Source: an uncultured Roseburia sp. (lineage in GTDB: Bacteria; Bacillota; Clostridia; Lachnospirales; Lachnospiraceae). From it: DNA of 64,000 nucleotides. Below the pieces are notes generated by a model. The model did no database searches. It was given only the letters and a program-made list of their open reading frames with translations, and had not been told where the DNA came from. Made by a program: the position numbers and the translations under genes. Of the stretch, positions 51,619 to 60,635 are shown piece by piece. The stretch covers positions 47,188-111,187 of the forward strand of contig UQNW01000010.1 in the NCBI GenBank assembly GCA_900542495.1, read 5' to 3'. Position 1 is the first letter of the stretch; every line of letters begins with the position of its first letter.

Positions 51619-53340
51619 TTATTTTAAGATCATCTCACTCATTGGATTTCCACCTTTTACCATCGGAAGAACTATCTCGTCCGAGGAGATCAAAAATTCA
51701 ATGATGGTTGGTGCATCCTGATAAGTTCTTGCCTCATCTAAAGCAGCCTGAATGTCCTCTTCTTTTTCTACACGGATGCCATGTGCCCCATAGCTTTTTG
51801 CAAGCGCAATAAAATCCGGTGTGTATGGCGGGCACGCTTCGTTTGGTCCCTTGCAGTTTGCCGGGCAGCTTCTTCTCTTTCTAAGACATACAGCAGAATA
51901 ACGTTTTCCATAGAAAAGCTGCTGCATCTGGCGGACCATGCCAAGATACTGGTTGTTCAGCAGACAGATGATCACCGGTGTACCCTGTACGATTGCCGTT
52001 GCCATTTCCTGAATATTCATCTGAAAACCGCCGTCACCGGTAACACAGACAACTTCTTTGTCGCGGTTTCCGATCTTCGCACCGATTGCTGCCGGGAACC
52101 CAAATCCCATCGTTCCAAGTCCGCCGGAAGTGATCATCTGACGTTTTTCATCAATATCTAAATACTGCGTTGCCCACATCTGGTTCTGTCCGACATCCGT
52201 GACAAAAATCGCCTCATCAAATGTATTATTAATGTGTTCCATGATCATCTGCGGTGTCATGCCACGGTCTCTGCGCATCTCAAGTGGATTCTTTTCATCC
52301 CACGCTTTAATTTTCTCCTGCCATGCTGCCGTATCCTTCGGCTCCGCCCATTCTAATAACTTTTCTAAGGCAAGCTTCGCATCTGAAACGATTGGAACAT
52401 CTACCACAACATTCCTGGAAATAGATGCTGTATCCACATCGATGTGTACGATCTTTGCTTTGGGTGCAAACTCATTCAGATCTCCGGTGATCCTGTCATT
52501 AAATCTCGTTCCAATGGAAAATAGCACATCACACTCACTGACTGCTTTGTTGCACGCATACTTTCCATGCATTCCGGTATTTCCAATATAAAGCGGATGT
52601 GTGGTCGGGATCGCACCCTTTCCCATAATGGTCGTCACAACCGGAACATTCATTTTCTCCGCAAATTCTTTCATCAGATCGTTGGCTTTTGCGATATTCA
52701 CACCGCCGCCAGCCAAAATCAATGGTTTCTTCGCTGACTTGAACAGCTTATATGCTTTTTTCAGCTGTCCGATATGTACGCTCTCATTCGGCTTGTATCC
52801 ACGGATCTGCACACTCTCCGGGTATTCTGCCGGTCCGCTCGCTGTCTGGATATCCTTCGGAAGGTCGATCAAAACCGGTCCCGGCTTTCCGGTGCTCGCA
52901 ATGTGGAATGCCATTTTAATGATTTTTCCAAGATCTTTCCGATCCCTGACCGTCACGCCGTACTTTGTGATGCTTCTTGTCATTCCGACAATGTCTACCT
53001 CCTGAAAGGCATCATTTCCGATCAGGCTTAACGGTACCTGTCCGGTAAAACAGACTAACGGGATGTTGTCATAATGCGCATCCGCAAGTCCGGTCATGAT
53101 ATTCGTTGCACCCGGACCACTTGTCACCAGACACACGCCCACTTTTCCGGTTGATTTTGCGTATCCCTCTGCCTCGTGGAGAAGTCCCTGTTCATGTCTC
53201 GGTAAGACAACTTCAATCTCATCCTGCTTATATAATTCGTCAAAAAGGTCTGTTACCGTTCCGCCCGGATAGCCGAAAATGGTATCGACACCCTCTTCCT
53301 GTAACGCCTTTACAAATAATTTTCTACCTGCAATATCCAT
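51619..53340 (-). CDS. ilvB: Acetolactate synthase large subunit
   Basis: A 573-residue ThDP enzyme that condenses pyruvate to acetolactate. Seen: VDTIFGYPGGTVTDLFDELY with the catalytic Glu region (VLPRHEQGLLHEAEGYAKST), TSGPGATNIMTGLADAHYD, TGQVPLSLIGNDAFQEVDIV, and the ThDP-binding GDGGFQMNIQEMATAI ... CLLNNQYLGMVRQMQ. Near the C-terminus is a Cys-rich stretch, AVCLRKRRSCPANCKGPNEA and CPP, which is not part of the common core. It is followed by ilvN. Confidence 0.92.
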   Translation of the reverse strand: MDIAGRKLFVKALQEEGVDTIFGYPGGTVTDLFDELYKQDEIEVVLPRHEQGLLHEAEGYAKSTGKVGVCLVTSGPGATNIMTGLADAHYDNIPLVCFTGQVPLSLIGNDAFQEVDIVGMTRSITKYGVTVRDRKDLGKIIKMAFHIASTGKPGPVLIDLPKDIQTASGPAEYPESVQIRGYKPNESVHIGQLKKAYKLFKSAKKPLILAGGGVNIAKANDLMKEFAEKMNVPVVTTIMGKGAIPTTHPLYIGNTGMHGKYACNKAVSECDVLFSIGTRFNDRITGDLNEFAPKAKIVHIDVDTASISRNVVVDVPIVSDAKLALEKLLEWAEPKDTAAWQEKIKAWDEKNPLEMRRDRGMTPQMIMEHINNTFDEAIFVTDVGQNQMWATQYLDIDEKRQMITSGGLGTMGFGFPAAIGAKIGNRDKEVVCVTGDGGFQMNIQEMATAIVQGTPVIICLLNNQYLGMVRQMQQLFYGKRYSAVCLRKRRSCPANCKGPNEACPPYTPDFIALAKSYGAHGIRVEKEEDIQAALDEARTYQDAPTIIEFLISSDEIVLPMVKGGNPMSEMILK

Positions 53341-53390
53341 CTCTTTGTCTTACCTCTCTATCTTATATCTCTAATACTTCTTCTAATCCG

Positions 53391-54344
53391 CTAACCGATA
53401 TACCCTAATGTTTTCAGTAAGAAAATCCAGCCGGTCAGTGTAAATGCCGCCATGAGTGTTGTTGTCACAATGACACTGGCAGTCAGCACCTCATCATTAT
53501 TCATGCTCTTTGCCATAATATAACAGCTTGGTGTTGTAGGGGATGCCAGCATGATCAGAATTGCGATCATCTTCTCCCCTGTAAATCCCATCCATGCTGC
53601 AACCGGCAGGAAAACGAGTGGCTGTAACACCAGTTTGATCGTAGACGCCACCATAGTCGGTGCGATCTTCGCTAACGCTTTTCTTCCCTCAAATCCTGCA
53701 CCGATCGTGATCAGTGCAAGCGGTGTTGCCATCTGTGCCACATTGCTGATCGTTTTATCGACCAGCGTTGGAAAATGAATCCCAAGCAGTGCAGCGATCA
53801 GACCTGCCAGAATACTTAAAATGATTGGATTCTTACAAATATTAATGCCTGCCTGTCTGATCTTTTCTTTCCTGTCAATTCCCGTATGATCGTTTGCCTC
53901 AAAGGTAAGCACGATTACTGAAAAAATGTTATAAAGAGGCACAGCGCTGACTATCATAAGCGGTCCCATTGCAGATGCACCATAAATATTCTGGATAAAT
54001 GCAAGTCCCATAACGGCTGCACTTCCCCGGAAAGAGGACTGCACGAATGCTCCGCGGATCGTTTTATCCCTGACGAGAATCTTTGCCACTCCCCAGACAG
54101 TCCAGAAACAAATCGTGCTTACGATTGCGCAAAAGAGTACATATTTAATGTCAAACACCTGCTTAATATCAACGCCTGCAATATCCTTAAATAGCATAAA
54201 TGGAAGTGTCACCTTGAAATTAAATTTATTTGCCACTGTGACAAAATTATCATTTAACATTCCAATCTGTTTTAAAATATAACCAATGACCATCACTAGA
54301 AAAATAGGCATTGTCACATTAATACTATAGATAAAATTTTCCAT
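53391..54344 (-). CDS. AEC-family (auxin efflux carrier-like) transporter
   Basis: A 317-residue membrane protein with about ten segments; the start at 54344 (MENFIYSINVTMPIFLVMVI) has AGGA upstream. Conserved: GYILKQIGMLND, FKVTLPFMLFKDIAG, VQSSFRGSAAVMGLAFIQN, PLALITIGAGFEGRKAL and ASPTTPSCYIMAKSMNNDE. AEC proteins export or import organic acids such as malate or lactate. It is 51 bases upstream of ilvB in the same direction and may be co-transcribed. Substrate unknown. Confidence 0.85.
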   Translation of the reverse strand: MENFIYSINVTMPIFLVMVIGYILKQIGMLNDNFVTVANKFNFKVTLPFMLFKDIAGVDIKQVFDIKYVLFCAIVSTICFWTVWGVAKILVRDKTIRGAFVQSSFRGSAAVMGLAFIQNIYGASAMGPLMIVSAVPLYNIFSVIVLTFEANDHTGIDRKEKIRQAGINICKNPIILSILAGLIAALLGIHFPTLVDKTISNVAQMATPLALITIGAGFEGRKALAKIAPTMVASTIKLVLQPLVFLPVAAWMGFTGEKMIAILIMLASPTTPSCYIMAKSMNNDEVLTASVIVTTTLMAAFTLTGWIFLLKTLGYIG

Positions 54345-54388
54345 TTTTTTCTTTTTCCTATCAGGAAACTCCTCGTTCAAGTAAAGGT

Positions 54389-54418
54389 AAAACCCAGCAG
54401 TCTCTCTGTCTGGGTTTT
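54389..54418 (-). terminator. Hairpin between folA and the AEC gene
   Basis: AAAACCCAG and CTGGGTTTT form a 9-bp stem, with inner pairing CAG/CTG. On the minus strand it follows folA by about 60 bases and lies 45 bases before the AEC start. The T run is only four bases. Confidence 0.65.
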
Positions 54419-54478
54419 AGAAATTATAAATCAATTTTCATCTTTTTTGTATGATATATTTTAACAACTTTGTTGATA

Positions 54479-54970
54479 TTATTTAATTCTCTCATATTTA
54501 TAAAAATAATATTCCAGATCAAAATACGTCTGTTCCTCACTGTCCTGCGTGATTTTCCACTCTGGCTTTTCATCCAGATTCGGGAAATACGCATCTGCTT
54601 CAAATGCGTAATCGATCTTTGTGATATGCGCCACGTCACAGTCATCTAAGAGCTGCTTGTAGATTGTTTCTCCGCCGATCACGTAAATATCTTCACTCGG
54701 ATAATTTTCCAGTTCTTTCTTAAGTTCTTCCATGGAATGAACGATAATGGCATCGCCTGCCTTAAAATTTTTATCATGCGTCAGCACGATGTTCACTCTT
54801 TTTTTGAGAGGCTGTCCATTTGGAAAACTCTCCAACGTTTTTCTTCCCATGACAACCACTTTTCCGGTTGTCGTCTCACGGAAAAACTTCATGTCTGCCG
54901 GGATGCTCACCAGCAGTTTATTCTTACATCCAATTGCCCAGTTTTTATCTACAGCTGCGATTAAATTCAT
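54479..54970 (-). CDS. folA: Dihydrofolate reductase
   Basis: A 163-residue enzyme that reduces dihydrofolate with NADPH. Seen: MNLIAAVDKNWAIGCKNKLL, IPADMKFFRETTTGKVVVMG, GRKTLESFPNGQPLKKRVNI, DIYVIGGETIYKQLLDD and ITKIDYAFEADAYFP. It lies 90 bases after thyA in the same direction, the usual pairing, since thymidylate synthase makes dihydrofolate. Confidence 0.95.
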   Translation of the reverse strand: MNLIAAVDKNWAIGCKNKLLVSIPADMKFFRETTTGKVVVMGRKTLESFPNGQPLKKRVNIVLTHDKNFKAGDAIIVHSMEELKKELENYPSEDIYVIGGETIYKQLLDDCDVAHITKIDYAFEADAYFPNLDEKPEWKITQDSEEQTYFDLEYYFYKYERIK

Positions 54971-55060
54971 ATTTCCTCCAACTTTTCACTCTGTATCACC
55001 TGTCAGTGCCATGTTATTTTATCCTGTCTTTTATCCTTTCATAAAATATTCCAGTCAGGC

Positions 55061-55909
55061 TTAAACTGCGATCGGAATATTTTTGATCTGCGGTCCCGTC
55101 ACATAATCCTCAATGGTAATGTCCTTTGTCGTAAACTGATAAAAATCTTTGATTTCCGGGTTTAATGTGAATTTTGGCGCCGGATGCTGCTCTCTCTCGA
55201 TCAGTTCCTTAATGACCGGGATATGACGGTCATAAATATGAGCATCTGCAATCACATGCACTAACTCGCCAACCTGCATATCGCATACCTGCGCTAACAT
55301 ATGCATTAACACTGCATACTGGCATACATTCCAGTTATTTGCAGCTAACACATCCTGGGAACGCTGGTTTAAAATCGCATTTAACGTCAGTTTTTCATCG
55401 CCCTCTTTGTGTGTCACATTAAAGGTCATGCTGTAGGCACACGGATATAAATTCATCTCATGCAGATCCTGATGCACATAAATATTCGTCATGATACGAC
55501 GGCTGAATGGGTTATTTTTCAGATCATAGATCACACGGTCTACCTGATCCATCATACCCTCTTTATACTGGTGCTTCACGCCAAGCTGATAACCATATGC
55601 TTTTCCAATTGAACCGTTCTCATCTGCCCATTCATCCCATACGGTACTGTTTAAATCGTGAATATTATTGGATTTTCTCTGCCAGATCCAGAGCATTTCT
55701 TCCGTACAGGTCTTAATTGCTGTTTTTCTTAATGTAATTGCCGGAAACTCTTTGGAAAGATCATAGCGGTTCACAACGCCAAACTTCTTGATCGTATAGG
55801 CACTCGTTCCATCTTCCCAGTGTGGGCGGACTTTCTCGCCCTCTGTGCTTGTTCCGTTCTCTAAAATATCTTTGCACATATCTACAAAAATCTTGTCTGC
55901 AAGACTCAT
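55061..55909 (-). CDS. thyA: Thymidylate synthase
   Basis: A 282-residue enzyme that methylates dUMP with methylene-tetrahydrofolate. Seen: KEFPAITLRKTAIKTCTEEM, WDEWADENGSIGKAYGYQLG, the nucleophile region LYPCAYSMTFNV, LNQRSQDVLAANNWNVCQYA and HVIADAHIYDRHI. Around the catalytic Cys the usual LPPCH is LYPCA and the RSCD motif reads RSQD, so it belongs to a divergent branch, yet the main residues are kept. It is the first gene before folA. Confidence 0.92.
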   Translation of the reverse strand: MSLADKIFVDMCKDILENGTSTEGEKVRPHWEDGTSAYTIKKFGVVNRYDLSKEFPAITLRKTAIKTCTEEMLWIWQRKSNNIHDLNSTVWDEWADENGSIGKAYGYQLGVKHQYKEGMMDQVDRVIYDLKNNPFSRRIMTNIYVHQDLHEMNLYPCAYSMTFNVTHKEGDEKLTLNAILNQRSQDVLAANNWNVCQYAVLMHMLAQVCDMQVGELVHVIADAHIYDRHIPVIKELIEREQHPAPKFTLNPEIKDFYQFTTKDITIEDYVTGPQIKNIPIAV

Positions 55910-56190
55910 CTTTTATCCCCATCTTTCTGTTGCATTTTCACTTAACTATTGTTGAATCACTTTCTAACAATTGCAGTCACTCTCTGCATGAAGTCATACA
56001 CGATTCAACGTTTCTATTCTACCTAATTTTCCTATAAAGTGCAAGTTATAACCATTACCTCTCAACGTAATCCATGCTGACAGAAATTGCCGTCGTCGAT
56101 TTTAAAACTGCTGCCTGATGCCAATTTGCATTGATTTTTCTCCAAAAATGCAGTATAGTAAAGAAAGTTTAAAAAGTTAGGAGATTTATC

Positions 56191-56430
56191 ATGAGTCAGG
56201 CAAAAGTAGATCGTTATAAAGAAGAAAAAAAGAACCGTAAAAAAATCATGGCAAAAGAAAAGAGAGTGCGTATCACCGGTTATATTGCAGGATGCGTTGT
56301 AGCTGTTGCTATCGTAGGATGGGCAGGCTATTCCGGATACCGTGCTTATGAGGCAAACAAACCTATGGAAACCATTTACGCAAATCTGGATTCCGTTACA
56401 GACTATATGAGTTCTTTAAATGCAGAATAA
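56191..56430 (+). CDS. Small single-pass membrane protein
   Basis: A 79-residue protein with AGGAG before the ATG. A strongly basic N-terminus (RYKEEKKNRKKIMAKEKRVR) precedes one membrane segment (ITGYIAGCVVAVAIVGWAGY) and a short outer tail (YANLDSVTDYMSSLNAE). I do not recognise a named family. It stands alone upstream of the T-box region. Function unknown. Confidence 0.65.
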   Translation: MSQAKVDRYKEEKKNRKKIMAKEKRVRITGYIAGCVVAVAIVGWAGYSGYRAYEANKPMETIYANLDSVTDYMSSLNAE

Positions 56431-56502
56431 AAGATACTTGAACGAGGTTCGAGTGAACAGTAACAATAAAATAAATCAATAAAACAGATTAAAAATCGAC
56501 CA

Positions 56503-56531
56503 TTGACTTTACCAAACCAAAGTGCTATTTT
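56503..56531 (+). promoter_or_regulatory. Promoter before the T-box leader
   Basis: TTGACT (56503-56508) and TATTTT (56526-56531) are 17 bases apart, about 60 bases before Stem I of the T-box. Confidence 0.5.
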
Positions 56532-56589
56532 GTTATTCAAACAGAGAACAAAATGCAACGAACAGAACAGGGTTATCTGAATCACCTGT

Positions 56590-56846
56590 ATGACAGAGAG
56601 CTGTCGGCTGGTGCGAGACAGTATACAGTTTCAGGAACTATCCTCTGCGAGCAGTGCACTGAATTTTACTTAGTAGGTGTCACCGGTATTCTACCGTTAT
56701 TTAGAAGCTTATTGTTGTAGGCATTTACCCACAAAGATAAGACAGAGAGGTCGTTTTTTTACGGCAAACAAAGTGGTAACGCGGAAGCTTAAGCCTTCGT
56801 CTTTGAGATATCTTAGCATATCTGAAGATGAGGGTTTTTTTATTTT
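56590..56846 (+). promoter_or_regulatory. T-box riboswitch upstream of the CstA-type transporter
   Basis: Stem I is seen as GACAGAGAGCTGTC (with the AGAGA loop), GGCTGGTGCGA (GGUG motif) and GACAG, then the specifier side GGAACTATCC and TCTGCGAG. The T-box sequence AAGTGGTAACGCGG lies at 56771-56784 (consensus AGGGTGGNACCGCG). A terminator follows: CCTTCGTCTT with AAGATGAGGG, inner AGATAT with ATATCT, then seven T residues (ending about 56841). The specifier triplet lies in GAACTATCC and could be CTA (Leu), TAT (Tyr) or ATC (Ile); I cannot decide by eye. It would raise transporter expression when the cognate tRNA is uncharged. Confidence 0.88.
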
Positions 56847-57002
56847 GCAGAAATTACAAAATAAAATTCCTATAAAGTTAAAAGCACTCTGCAAAGATTT
56901 TTGTTATTTTTCAAAATTTCACTACCAGCTTTGACACAATGTATTTTGTTCCCAGAAAAAATACATTTTCAGAAAGGAGCCGCCTTAAGGCGGAAAAAAG
57001 TT

Positions 57003-58691
57003 ATGAATGGTTTAGTTATTGTTTTAATCGGTATCGTTGCACTTGGCGCAGGCTACCTCTTCTATGGTCGCTGGCTTGCAAAGAAATGGGGAATCGACCC
57101 AAATGCAAAAACCCCTGCTTACACACACGAAGACGGGGAAGATTATGTTCCTTCCTCCAAATTCACCGTATTCTCACACCAGTTTTCTTCCATTGCTGGT
57201 GCAGGTCCTGTCACCGGTCCAATCCTTGCATCTGTTTTTGGCTGGGTTCCGGTATTACTCTGGCTGATCATCGGAGGTCTTTTCTTCGGTGCAGTTCAGG
57301 ATTTCGGTGCTTTATATGCCTCTGTTAAAAATGAAGGAAAATCAATGGGTATGATCATTGAAAAATACATCGGAAAAACAGGAAGAAAGCTTTTCATGTT
57401 ATTCTGCTGGTTATTTACTTTATTGGTTATCGCCGCATTTACAGATATGGTTGCCGGAACATTCGTTGGAACCGGAGTTGAGGGCATGACAGAAGCAACC
57501 TCCTATGCAAATTCTGCTGCTGCTTCCATTTCCATGCTGTTCATCGTTGTAGCTGTTATCTTCGGTGTTATCCAGAAGCATGTTGGAAAAATGAACGAAG
57601 TTGTAAAAGCAGTTGTTGCTATCGCTCTTTTAGTTGTGATGTTTGCAGTTGGTATGAAGTTCCCGATCTGTACAACAAAAACAGCCTGGATCTACATTGT
57701 AATGGCTTACCTTTTCCTTGCATCCGTCATGCCAATGTGGCTTTTAATGCAGCCTAGAGACTATATGACAACTTTCATGTTGCTTGGTATGATCATCGGT
57801 GCAGTTGTCGGTGTCGTTGTTGCACATCCGACCATGCAGTTAAATGCTTTCAGCGGATTTAATGTAGGAGGAAGCAGTTTGTTCCCTACTTTATTTGTTA
57901 CGATTGCCTGCGGTGCCGTCTCCGGTTTCCACAGCCTTGTATCTTCCGGAACATCCTCAAAAACGATCAGCAATGAAAAAGATATGCCAATGGTTGGCTA
58001 TGGTGCAATGGTCGTAGAATCCTTACTTGGTATCGTATCCTTAGTCGTTGTCGGTGCCGTTGCCGTCAACGGAACAAAACCGGACGGAACACCGTTCTCT
58101 ATCTTTTCTTCCGGTGTTGCAGGATTCCTTGAAAAACTTGGTGTTCCTGTCTCCGTTGCAACTGTATTTATGACTATGTGTGTATCTGCACTTGCCCTGA
58201 CATCACTTGACTCCGTTGCCAGAATCGGACGTATGTCTTTCCAGGAATTATTCTATGGAGATTCTACTGATCCGGCAACTATGACTCCGGTACAGCGTGT
58301 GCTTACCAACAAGTATTTTGCTACTGTGATCACATTATTCTTCGGATACTTATTAACACTTGGCGGATACAGCAATGTATGGCCGCTGTTTGGATCAGCA
58401 AACCAGTTACTTGCAGCCCTCGTATTGATTGCTCTTGCTGTTTTCTTAAAAACAACAGGCCGTACCGGCTGGACACTTTATATTCCAATGTTTGTAATGT
58501 TAGCCGTTACTTTCACTGCTCTGGTTCAGAAAACGATCGCACTTGTCGGCAGCTTCATGAGTGGTAATGCAACACTTCTTGTAGACGGACTTCAGTTTGT
58601 GGTTGCTATCCTTCTTATGGTACTTGGTGTTCTTGTGGCATTAAGCTGCCTCAAAAAACTTTTTGGAAAGAAAGCAAAAGCAGAAGCTTAA
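57003..58691 (+). CDS. cstA: CstA-type peptide/pyruvate transporter
   Basis: A 562-residue membrane protein from the ATG at 57003. The CstA core is clear: FTVFSHQFSSIAGAGPVTGP, SVFGWVPVLLWLIIGGLFFG, AVQDFGALYASVKNEGKSMG, GFHSLVSSGTSSKTISNEKD, SLDSVARIGRMSFQELFYG, YLLTLGGYSNVWPLFGSANQ. The family (CstA, BtsT) takes up peptides or pyruvate, usually on starvation. T-box control links it here to supply of one amino acid, so peptide uptake for that amino acid is the likely job. It stands alone. Confidence 0.88.
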   Translation: MNGLVIVLIGIVALGAGYLFYGRWLAKKWGIDPNAKTPAYTHEDGEDYVPSSKFTVFSHQFSSIAGAGPVTGPILASVFGWVPVLLWLIIGGLFFGAVQDFGALYASVKNEGKSMGMIIEKYIGKTGRKLFMLFCWLFTLLVIAAFTDMVAGTFVGTGVEGMTEATSYANSAAASISMLFIVVAVIFGVIQKHVGKMNEVVKAVVAIALLVVMFAVGMKFPICTTKTAWIYIVMAYLFLASVMPMWLLMQPRDYMTTFMLLGMIIGAVVGVVVAHPTMQLNAFSGFNVGGSSLFPTLFVTIACGAVSGFHSLVSSGTSSKTISNEKDMPMVGYGAMVVESLLGIVSLVVVGAVAVNGTKPDGTPFSIFSSGVAGFLEKLGVPVSVATVFMTMCVSALALTSLDSVARIGRMSFQELFYGDSTDPATMTPVQRVLTNKYFATVITLFFGYLLTLGGYSNVWPLFGSANQLLAALVLIALAVFLKTTGRTGWTLYIPMFVMLAVTFTALVQKTIALVGSFMSGNATLLVDGLQFVVAILLMVLGVLVALSCLKKLFGKKAKAEA

Positions 58692-58731
58692 TTTCTTAAA
58701 TATAAAACACAACAATCGTCAATTGTTTCAC

Positions 58732-58781
58732 AAAAAAATGATATGTCAACTGTCTGATGGACAAAGACATATCATTTTTTT
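58732..58781. terminator. Terminator between cstA and the SEDS-like gene
   Basis: AAAAATGATATGTC and GACATATCATTTTT form a 14-bp stem with an 18-base loop and a T run, between convergent genes. Confidence 0.85.
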
Positions 58782-58846
58782 ACTGTTTTTTATTATCTTA
58801 TTATCATCTCCGACTGCATCAGATTCCATATACCATATCCTGCTTC

Positions 58847-60157
58847 TTACTCGATAATCAGACGTACCTTCGGCAGTCTGGCTCTGCCTTTTTGCTTTGG
58901 CAGATGTACTGAATACACATCTTTATATCGATAAACACTAAGGATAACTCCCATTAAAATGTAGCATACGTACATACAGCTTCCTCCCTTAGAGAAAAAT
59001 GGAAGAAATGTCTGGGAAGTTGGGAGAATCCCAAAATTCTCCAACAGATTGATCGCTATATTGGTAAAAAGGATCATTCCGCTTCCAAATCCCATCATCA
59101 TGCCAAGCTGGTTCTTCTGATGGAATACGGTAGAAAAAATGGCAAATACAAGTAATGCCAGCACTGCACAGATTGCGATACAGGCGATATAACCATAAGT
59201 TCCCGTCAGATAGGCGAGGATAAAATTATTGTTATAATCCGGAAGTGTTGTCTTTAACTCCTCCACTCCATTTCCTACAAGGATGCTGTTCGCAAAACAG
59301 TCTTTTAAGGCGCGTGTCACATAATTCCACTCGACATCTCCTGTCAGGAAATTACGAATCCTGTCTATCTGATAAGGTGCATTTGCGATCAACAGGATGC
59401 CCGGCATCGGCAAAACCAGAAATACTGCTCCAATCACCGTCAGTACGCCCTTCCGGTTCACCTGAAACCAGTTTTGGGCAATACCAAGTATCAGAAGGCT
59501 CACCATGCATACGAACAGGATCACAAACAGAGTAAGGCTTGGCAGTCTTAATGCGATAAAAAGCGGTGGCACTGCCCATAAAGCTGCTTTTACCAGTCCC
59601 TTATATCCTTCCCCATAATAAGAGTAAAGAATTGCTCCATATACCGGGACATACAACATAAGAAAAGAAAACATCGATATTCTAAGCCATAACAGACTGG
59701 CTACCCAGATCTTTCCACCAAACGTGACTCCAAAAAATAAAGCATAGATACCAACCAGGATAATTCCTGCAGCGATCACTTTTGCAATTGCTGCAATCCT
59801 TGTATAATCCAGATGACAGATAAAAAGCATCAGACAAAATCCTGAAATAGTCTGCATACATGCCACTGGTGCACCCATCATCCAATGGATTAATACTCCT
59901 GCAAGCATGATCACTGCCATAAGTGCGATCATCTGCCATGCCATCTTTGGTCTGTGTATCTGATCCAGCGAGATTCCGGTAGTCACCGGGTCTCCCATAT
60001 CACAAACAGCCGCCTTCTCTGCTTCCTCTCTTGTCATTCCGGCTTCCATATTATTTTCGATCTGATCGGATATATGGCTTTCTAATTCCTCACGGATTGC
60101 CGCATGTGCTTTTTTGCAACGGATCTGGTCTAACAAATTCTTCAAATATTCTTCCAT
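58847..60157 (-). CDS. HAAS-domain/SEDS (FtsW/RodA-like) fusion protein
   Basis: A 436-residue protein. Residues 1-65 are a HAAS-like domain (MEEYLKNLLDQIRCKKAHAA, EAGMTREEAEKAAVCDMGDP). The rest has about ten membrane segments of the FtsW/RodA/SpoVE type (YQIDRIRNFLTGDVEWN, ILVGNGVEELKTTLP, FGILPTSQTFLPFFSKGGS). In RodA/FtsW the loop H-T-D-F holds the catalytic Asp; here it is DYNNNFILAYL with Asn311 in its place, so glycan polymerase activity is unlikely. It begins 3 bases after the padR stop, so PadR controls it directly. Confidence 0.8.
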   Translation of the reverse strand: MEEYLKNLLDQIRCKKAHAAIREELESHISDQIENNMEAGMTREEAEKAAVCDMGDPVTTGISLDQIHRPKMAWQMIALMAVIMLAGVLIHWMMGAPVACMQTISGFCLMLFICHLDYTRIAAIAKVIAAGIILVGIYALFFGVTFGGKIWVASLLWLRISMFSFLMLYVPVYGAILYSYYGEGYKGLVKAALWAVPPLFIALRLPSLTLFVILFVCMVSLLILGIAQNWFQVNRKGVLTVIGAVFLVLPMPGILLIANAPYQIDRIRNFLTGDVEWNYVTRALKDCFANSILVGNGVEELKTTLPDYNNNFILAYLTGTYGYIACIAICAVLALLVFAIFSTVFHQKNQLGMMMGFGSGMILFTNIAINLLENFGILPTSQTFLPFFSKGGSCMYVCYILMGVILSVYRYKDVYSVHLPKQKGRARLPKVRLIIE

Positions 60158-60160
60158 CTG

Positions 60161-60490
60161 TCACACCTCCATTGCCAGTACATTGGTCACAGCAGTCTGG
60201 TATTCTTTCCACTCTTCCTGCTTCTGCTTTAACAGATGCTTTCCTTCTCTGGTAATGCTGTAATATTTACGGACTTTCCCGGTGCATTCTTTCTCATATA
60301 CGGTGAGGAGCCCCTTCTCTTCGAGTCCATGTAAAAGCGGGTAAAGTGTTCCTGCTTTTAACTCGAATACATTCTCGGACTTCTGTCGCAATGTATCGAT
60401 CATCTCGTAGCCATACATATCCTTCTCGGATAAAAGCTTTAAAATAAGCATCGTCATGCTTCCTGATATCAGTGACTTATCGACTGCCAT
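60161..60490 (-). CDS. PadR-family regulator
   Basis: A 109-residue protein; GAGAGGAAC lies upstream of the ATG at 60490. Winged helix: LISGSMTMLILKLLSEKDMY, NVFELKAGTLYPLLHGLEEK, CTGKVRKYYSITREGKHLLK. It is translationally linked to the HAAS/SEDS gene. Inverted repeats at 60551-60577 upstream are likely its operator. Confidence 0.85.
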   Translation of the reverse strand: MAVDKSLISGSMTMLILKLLSEKDMYGYEMIDTLRQKSENVFELKAGTLYPLLHGLEEKGLLTVYEKECTGKVRKYYSITREGKHLLKQKQEEWKEYQTAVTNVLAMEV

Positions 60491-60550
60491 AGATTGTTCC
60501 TCTCTTTCCTTTGTTCCATGCATCTGCTGCATTTCACAACATTTATATAT

Positions 60551-60577
60551 CCAATATATAGATACTCTATATATCGG
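60551..60577. promoter_or_regulatory. Candidate PadR operator
   Basis: ATATATAGA and TCTATATAT form a perfect 9-bp inverted repeat with a 3-base centre (TAC), flanked by CC and GG. A second, looser copy (TCTATATAATATATCGG) follows at 60581-60597. Confidence 0.6.
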
Positions 60578-60635
60578 TTATCTATATAATATATCGGCAG
60601 TCTATATATGTCAATCATTTCTGCAATTTTTTTCT

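Noticed and set aside
54389..54418. A possible T-box or attenuator before the AEC gene
   Set aside because: Only one hairpin is present, with no T-box sequence or leader peptide; a terminator after folA explains it.
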